A DNA stretch of 64,000 nt from a virus, in the IMG/VR virus record IMGVR_UViG_3300042511_000631, positions 1 through 64,000 of that record. One strand, given 5' to 3'. Positions 60,421 through 64,000 of this stretch are shown one piece after another. A program made the position numbers and the translations under genes. Below the pieces are notes generated by a model that ran no database searches, was not told the origin of the DNA, and worked only from the letters and a program-made list of their open reading frames with translations. Each line of letters starts with the position of its first letter. Position 1 is the first letter of the stretch.

Positions 60421-60904
60421 ATTACAAATGGCGGATGCTAGTAAAAGAGCTATAGACAAGCTTAAAGGTCAAGGTCTTAGCATAAACGAGGATTACACAT
60501 ATGATCCGCCATCATTACCTATGGATGTTACTTCTGTAGATGACGATGAGTTAATGGACATGTACGCTAAATATGTGGCTTATTTAGAGTTTATTAACCT
60601 CCAGCTGTGGTGCGCAAACACTGACAAGTCTGAGGCTGAAAAAGATATGGTTTTAGTTAAGTCTAGAAAAAAATTAACAATGAAGGCTGCCGGTACGGCA
60701 GTAGCTTTACTTGATGCTGAGATTGAAGTAGATGACGAGTACCGAGTTAAGGCTGATAAGTTTCAAGAGCTAGACAACTACCACAGCCTTATTCAAATTA
60801 TGTCTAGCAAGCTGTCTAAAGATATTTCGTTTATTAACCGTGAGATTACTCGTCGAGTGAATTTAAATAAAATGGCTGGACGAGGCCCGTGGCTAACCCC
60901 CTGA
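60407..60904 (+). CDS. conserved hypothetical helical protein
   Basis: 165 residues, mostly helical with a coiled-coil look (LMDMYAKYVAYLEFINLQLWCANTDKSEAEKDMVLVKSRKKL). Similar proteins accompany RuvC/Cas4 genes in actinobacterial phages. It overlaps both neighbours (14-16 nt). Confidence 0.6.
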   Translation: MSPIELQMADASKRAIDKLKGQGLSINEDYTYDPPSLPMDVTSVDDDELMDMYAKYVAYLEFINLQLWCANTDKSEAEKDMVLVKSRKKLTMKAAGTAVALLDAEIEVDDEYRVKADKFQELDNYHSLIQIMSSKLSKDISFINREITRRVNLNKMAGRGPWLTP

Positions 60905-61437
60905 AAACATTCGGTAGCCCAGCCGAGCTTCTGGGCAGTCCAGTCTATGTAGGCATAGATCAGTCTTACAGCGGGTTTGCCACGACAATTTTGCGGGGCG
61001 ATAACCAGTGGACAACGGTATACAAGTCTGAGCAGCGCGGGATTGACCGGTTAAAAGATATACAAGCGCATGTAATGGAGTTGTTAGTTCAATTTGAGAT
61101 AAAAGATGTAGCTATGGAAGGCTACGCATTTGGATCTCAAATGGCTAATATGCTTGGTGAGCTAGGCGGAATGGTAAAGCTGACGCTGTTAGATTTTGGC
61201 GTTTACCCATTAATCGTGCCCCCTACAAGCTTAAAGAAGTACGTTACCGGCAAAGGCAACGGTATTTCAAAGAGTCAGATGCTGTTGTATGTTTACAAAA
61301 AGTGGGGCGTAGATTTTACTGACGACAATGCCGCTGATTCATACTCGTTAGCTCGCTTAGTGGCGGGAATGCACCAAACAGCTTATGAAAAAGAAGTGTA
61401 CGATAAACTCCAAGATCCAAAGTTTAGGGAGAAATAA
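60889..61437 (+). CDS. RuvC-like Holliday junction resolvase
   Basis: 182 residues from GTG 60889. RNase H fold with D24 (VGIDQSYSG), E77 (AMEGYAFG), K-rich turn TGKGNGISKSQM and D146/D150 (DDNAADSYSLAR). It should resolve recombination junctions or trim DNA before packaging. It is a second resolvase-type nuclease beside the PD-(D/E)xK enzyme. Confidence 0.85.
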   Translation: MANPLKTFGSPAELLGSPVYVGIDQSYSGFATTILRGDNQWTTVYKSEQRGIDRLKDIQAHVMELLVQFEIKDVAMEGYAFGSQMANMLGELGGMVKLTLLDFGVYPLIVPPTSLKKYVTGKGNGISKSQMLLYVYKKWGVDFTDDNAADSYSLARLVAGMHQTAYEKEVYDKLQDPKFREK

Positions 61438-61661
61438 TGAATAAAGAAGCCCGCGAAATACTGCGCAAATTAGAGAATGCTAAACTTGAAGTTAAATTTT
61501 TAGAGGCTGAGTACAGCGCCGTGTGCGAGTGCAACGAAAAAATTCCTGGTGTTAAATTTGAATCTCAGTCTTACCAAAAGCTTTATAAAACGTGTCAACA
61601 CCACGAAGTAAAACTAAGACATAGTCATTTCCCAGAAAGCCAACACCATGCCGGCATATGA
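61437..61661 (+). CDS. small coiled-coil protein
   Basis: 74 residues (EAREILRKLENAKLEVKFLEAEYSAVCECNEK...), helical with a C-terminal His/Cys-rich part (CQHHEVKLRHSHFPESQHH). Overlaps the previous stop by 1 nt and the next gene by 14 nt. Role unknown. Confidence 0.6.
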   Translation: MNKEAREILRKLENAKLEVKFLEAEYSAVCECNEKIPGVKFESQSYQKLYKTCQHHEVKLRHSHFPESQHHAGI

Positions 61662-61818
61662 CTTTGTATGTATGAAATGCGATCGCACAGTAGAGATGCA
61701 CTTTGCGTTTGATTCGGTTCAACGCCCGACTTGTTCTGAGTGCGGAGAGTTTATGACTAAGTCCTACACCCCACCATCTATTCAGTTTAAAGGCGGAGGC
61801 TGGGGAGGTCAAGGATGA
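61648..61818 (+). CDS. FmdB-type zinc ribbon protein
   Basis: 56 residues: MPAYDFVCMKCDRTVEMHF...PTCSECGEFMTKSYTPPSIQFKGGGWGG. Two CxxC knuckles and the P..Y.F.C..C start with FKGGGW end are diagnostic of FmdB-family zinc ribbons. Start within the preceding gene; ATGA overlap with the next. Possibly regulatory. Confidence 0.88.
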   Translation: MPAYDFVCMKCDRTVEMHFAFDSVQRPTCSECGEFMTKSYTPPSIQFKGGGWGGQG

Positions 61819-62054
61819 GTAAGACTAAAGATAAAAGAGAAGCCCGTAAAGCAGAAGCTGAGTCTTTTGTAAAAGAACGGCGTCAAGTACAGATGGCGGT
61901 GTTTGAAAGTAACTTTAATGTAGGCCTTGATCTATACGAGCGAACTAAAGATAAGATGTCTAAAGAAGAACTTGCGTTAATTGAAGCAGAGATTGCTCGT
62001 AACCGTAAGTTAATTGATGAGTGGAAAGAGAGGTGGGGTAGTGAAGAAGAGTGA
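61815..62054 (+). CDS. hypothetical charged helical protein
   Basis: 79 residues, almost all helix with high charge (KTKDKREARKAEAESFVKERRQVQM... MSKEELALIEAEIARNRKLIDEWKERW). Overlaps the previous gene by 4 nt and the next by 14 nt. No family recognised. Confidence 0.6.
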   Translation: MSKTKDKREARKAEAESFVKERRQVQMAVFESNFNVGLDLYERTKDKMSKEELALIEAEIARNRKLIDEWKERWGSEEE

Positions 62055-62262
62055 AGACCAAGAGCTACGCAGCTGCGGGTACATGACCCCTGATGAATTT
62101 GTCGACAAATTAGTTCCAGGGCTTAAAGAATATTTAAACAAAAATTGGGGAATGGTTCCCGATCGGCTATACCATCCAGAGGATTTAGCGTCTAACGTTG
62201 CTATCTATATGGAAGTGGCTTATCACGTGCTTGTGGATTTCGGTGCTCGACCTCCGCGATAA
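62041..62262 (+). CDS. hypothetical protein
   Basis: 73 residues from GTG 62041 (GAGAGGTGG upstream). Contains MTPDEFVDKLVPGLKEYLNKNWGMVPDRLYHPEDLASNVAIYMEVAYHVLVDFGARPP, helical. Typical small actinophage gene of unknown role. Confidence 0.58.
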   Translation: MKKSEDQELRSCGYMTPDEFVDKLVPGLKEYLNKNWGMVPDRLYHPEDLASNVAIYMEVAYHVLVDFGARPPR

Positions 62263-62416
62263 GGAAGCCCCGCTGCACGTATGTGCCTGTGGGTCGACCT
62301 TATGGAATGTTAAAGTTATGTTTGAAGATGGGGAAATATCCCTATATATGCTTGATATGGAGTGTGCTTTGTGCGGAAGTCTGGCCACCGCACCTACACC
62401 TTTAGACACACAATAA
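62243..62416 (+). CDS. small zinc-ribbon protein
   Basis: 57 residues from GTG 62243: VLDLRDKEAPLHVCACGSTLWNVKVMFEDGEISLYMLDMECALCGSLATAPTPLD. Two CxC/CxxC knuckles bracket a beta hairpin. The pattern recurs in actinobacterial phages. I preferred this start over an upstream in-frame ATG (62198) because the region before it is coded in the other frame. Confidence 0.65.
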   Translation: MLDLRDKEAPLHVCACGSTLWNVKVMFEDGEISLYMLDMECALCGSLATAPTPLDTQ

Positions 62417-62475
62417 GCCGGTAATCCCTCATAATTGCGGGTACGGGGTTCCACTATTCGTTAAACGAGGTACAC

Positions 62476-62754
62476 ATGTCCGAGCAACCAGAAGAGCAGA
62501 TCCTGCGCGTAAGCGCTGGTTCTAACCCACAAGCCGTAGCATCAGCAATCGCACACAGCATTTATGAAACCCGTGCTTGCAAACTTCGTGCCGTAGGCGC
62601 AGGCGCTGTCAATCAAGCCGTAAAGGCCATTGCCATTGCCCGTGGATACACCGCACCAAGAGGGCTTGATTTAAGCTGTATTCCAGGGTTTTCCAGCATT
62701 GAGAGCCACGATGGGCAGATTTCTGCCATTGTATTCTCAGTAACTGCGAGTTAA
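62476..62754 (+). CDS. SpoVS-like (Alba-fold) protein
   Basis: 92 residues: ILRVSAGSNPQAVASAIAHSIYETRACKLRAVGAGAVNQAVKAIAIARGYTAPRGLDLSCIPGFSSI...ISAIVFSV. The GAGAVNQAVKAIAIARGY core is the signature of stage V sporulation protein S, an Alba-like nucleic-acid-binding fold. Good RBS (CGAGG). A phage copy could coat DNA or RNA or mimic a host regulator. Confidence 0.9.
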   Translation: MSEQPEEQILRVSAGSNPQAVASAIAHSIYETRACKLRAVGAGAVNQAVKAIAIARGYTAPRGLDLSCIPGFSSIESHDGQISAIVFSVTAS

Positions 62755-62814
62755 GCCATTATTTTTAAGTAAATAGACATACGATTTATTTACCCTTCGG
62801 CCAAAGGAAATTAA

Positions 62815-63147
62815 ATGAAAAAAGATTCAACTAAGAACTCAGCACCACTAGCTCCAACTTCAGCAAAGCCTTCAAACGCTACTGGATCAAAGCCACGTGT
62901 TGCCATGCCTGAAAAGGGCACCCTTATAAAGAAAAAGAACACAGCTGCTGGCGATCCAACAAAGATGGCTAAGCCTTCACGTTCTTTTGTAACCGCAACA
63001 GGCGGAGCTCGCTACGGTATTCGTGTTAAGTACCAAGCATCAACAGCTCCAGAAGCTACTTCAACACAGAGCAACGGCCGCTTACTAGCAGCCGCTGTAA
63101 AGCGTTCAGCACCTAACTTCGCAGATGGAATGCAAGACTATAACTAA
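62815..63147 (+). CDS. basic, low-complexity hypothetical protein
   Basis: 110 residues, rich in Lys, Ala, Ser, Thr and Pro, strongly basic (PEKGTLIKKKNTAAG, AAAVKRSAPNF). Resembles the lysine-rich cassette proteins in composition. Strong RBS AAAGGAAA and its own terminator suggest abundant expression. Possibly DNA-binding or virion-packaged. Confidence 0.6.
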   Translation: MKKDSTKNSAPLAPTSAKPSNATGSKPRVAMPEKGTLIKKKNTAAGDPTKMAKPSRSFVTATGGARYGIRVKYQASTAPEATSTQSNGRLLAAAVKRSAPNFADGMQDYN

Positions 63148-63160
63148 TCTTTAAAAATAA

Positions 63161-63198
63161 AATCCCCGGTATCTTTCGAGATGGCCGGGGATTTTTTT
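63161..63198 (+). terminator. rho-independent terminator
   Basis: ATCCCCGG pairs with CCGGGGAT around an inner ATCT-TTCG-AGAT stem, followed by seven Ts. A very strong intrinsic terminator. Confidence 0.93.
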
Positions 63199-63274
63199 AT
63201 GTATACTACTGTTGACTAGATTCGCTACCTAGACACGACCTGAACAAGTCGGTAAAAGGTTCAATTTTCATTTC

Positions 63275-63292
63275 CTTGTGGTAATCTTAACG
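63275..63292 (+). promoter_or_regulatory. candidate promoter with TTGTGGTAnnCT motif
   Basis: CTTGTGGTAATCTTAACG, with -10-like TAATCT at 63282-63287, resembles the motifs at 6887 and 9466. It lies 32 nt before ATG 63319, which has RBS AAGGAGAG. Confidence 0.45.
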
Positions 63293-63318
63293 CGTCATGA
63301 TGACGACAAGGAGAGAAC

Positions 63319-63558
63319 ATGCTTGATATTTTAACTAAACACCTTGAGGAAAAAGCTTCTATTAACTGTGTAGTAAGCGTTTGGATTGAGTCATTAGAAG
63401 AGGCTGAAAAAGAAGCATTTGCTAAATTAAAAGAGAATAATAAAAACGTTGTTCTTGCTTCATTATATAAGGAGTTAGATAACGCAGATCCTATGCCTTT
63501 TGGGTTAACTGCTTTTCGTTCCCACTTGAGAGGTTACTGCACATGTCTGAAAAGTTAA
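63319..63558 (+). CDS. hypothetical protein
   Basis: 79 residues: acidic helical (HLEEKASINCVVSVWIESLEEAEKEAFAKLKENNKNVVLASLYKEL) with a C-terminal DPMPFGLTAFRSHLRGYCTC. FGLTAFRSHLRGYCTC suggests a small DNA-associated fold (similar ends occur in small phage HTH proteins). First gene of a new unit; overlaps the next by 16 nt. Confidence 0.6.
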   Translation: MLDILTKHLEEKASINCVVSVWIESLEEAEKEAFAKLKENNKNVVLASLYKELDNADPMPFGLTAFRSHLRGYCTCLKS

Positions 63559-64000
63559 AGATATTGGGAAAAACCCTTATTAACGCTGATTTAAACGGCG
63601 TTGAGTCTGATTTAAAAAAAGCTAATACTCCGCCTGAATACAGAGCTCGCTTAGATGTTGGGCCAGAGGGCGGATATTTTGTTTCAACACCCCGCACCGC
63701 CGGTGACCTTCCAGATGCGGTAGAGATGTTTAAAGATTTTGATTTAGATCCAAATGTGTGGGAAGTTATTAGTGTTCGTAAAAGCCGTTGGCAACGTTAT
63801 GACGGTGAATGGTTAGAAGCAGCTCGCGTAAGTATTAAGCCAACCGGACAAATATCAGGCAATGATCTTGACTACGATTTGTTAATTGATGAGGTAAAAA
63901 AATGGAAGCCAAGCAAGAAGGAACCGCACAGTGGAGCACTGTTCGCTATCTACGCGATAGGCGATACACAGTATGGCAAGGACGCGGGCGGTGGAACGGA
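63543..64000 (+). CDS. hypothetical protein, 3' end outside window
   Basis: Open to the window end (152 codons visible) from ATG 63543 with GAGAGG upstream. N-terminal helical part, central GGYFVSTPRTAGDLPDAVEMFKDFDLDPNVWEVISVRKSRWQRYDGEWLEAARVSIKP, and a terminal FAIYAIGDTQYGKDAGGG that could begin a metallophosphoesterase-like domain in actinobacterial phages. The catalytic part is not visible, so this is only a suggestion. Confidence 0.6.
   Translation, partial: MSEKLKILGKTLINADLNGVESDLKKANTPPEYRARLDVGPEGGYFVSTPRTAGDLPDAVEMFKDFDLDPNVWEVISVRKSRWQRYDGEWLEAARVSIKPTGQISGNDLDYDLLIDEVKKWKPSKKEPHSGALFAIYAIGDTQYGKDAGGGT

Overview
This window looks like most of the genome of a contractile-tailed (myovirus-type) phage of an actinobacterium. 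Two WhiB-family genes (a family confined to Actinobacteria and their phages), TANNNT-type promoters placed 6 nt before start codons, and the generally low GC content suggest a low-GC, possibly freshwater, actinobacterial host. The host is an inference. No integrase, excisionase, CRISPR array, IS element or tRNA gene was recognised, so a lytic lifestyle is the simplest reading.

Layout: 1-3187 holds the end of a proline-rich repeat protein, a small Cys protein, a 2-oxoglutarate/Fe(II) (2OG) oxygenase, a DUF6065-like protein and a structural-looking protein. 3235-4008 is the only minus-strand block (lysozyme-like gene, then WhiB), bounded by a bidirectional terminator and by an intergenic region with two perfect DnaA boxes and a promoter inside an inverted repeat. 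4231-6872 carries a small membrane protein, a CHAP endolysin, a holin-like protein and small conserved genes. 6994-13674 is packaging and head: TerL, portal, scaffold-like protein, N4gp56-type capsid protein. 13783-21388 holds a connector followed by repeat-rich fibre genes, ending in a fibronectin/FPP-repeat/Hint-like protein.

21392-30260 is an AT-rich accessory island with five clear 2OG oxygenases, one diverged 2OG-like protein, two DUF6065-like proteins, a glutathione-peroxidase-like protein and a short-chain dehydrogenase. 30283-45704 is neck, sheath, tube, a tail chaperone with a probable +1 frameshift, tape measure and baseplate (gp53, gpD, OB-fold, gp25, gpJ and gpI analogues). A five-gene cassette of very small lysine-rich proteins lies inside it (30959-31714). 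46039-64000 is replication and recombination: helicase loader, DnaB, DnaG-type primase, dNMP kinase, SNF2-type helicase, ssDNA-binding candidate, family A polymerase, RecA, two resolvase-like nucleases, Cas4-like nuclease, second WhiB, FmdB and SpoVS-like proteins.

The most interesting idea concerns proline-rich repeat proteins. Twice, one is followed by 2OG oxygenase and DUF6065-like genes: once at the left edge and once, greatly amplified, at 20-30 kb. I infer a possible phage-encoded prolyl-hydroxylation system for virion fibres. Other leads are the lysine-rich cassette, the +1 frameshift, repeated leaderless promoters (-10, 6 nt, ATG) and the DnaA boxes.
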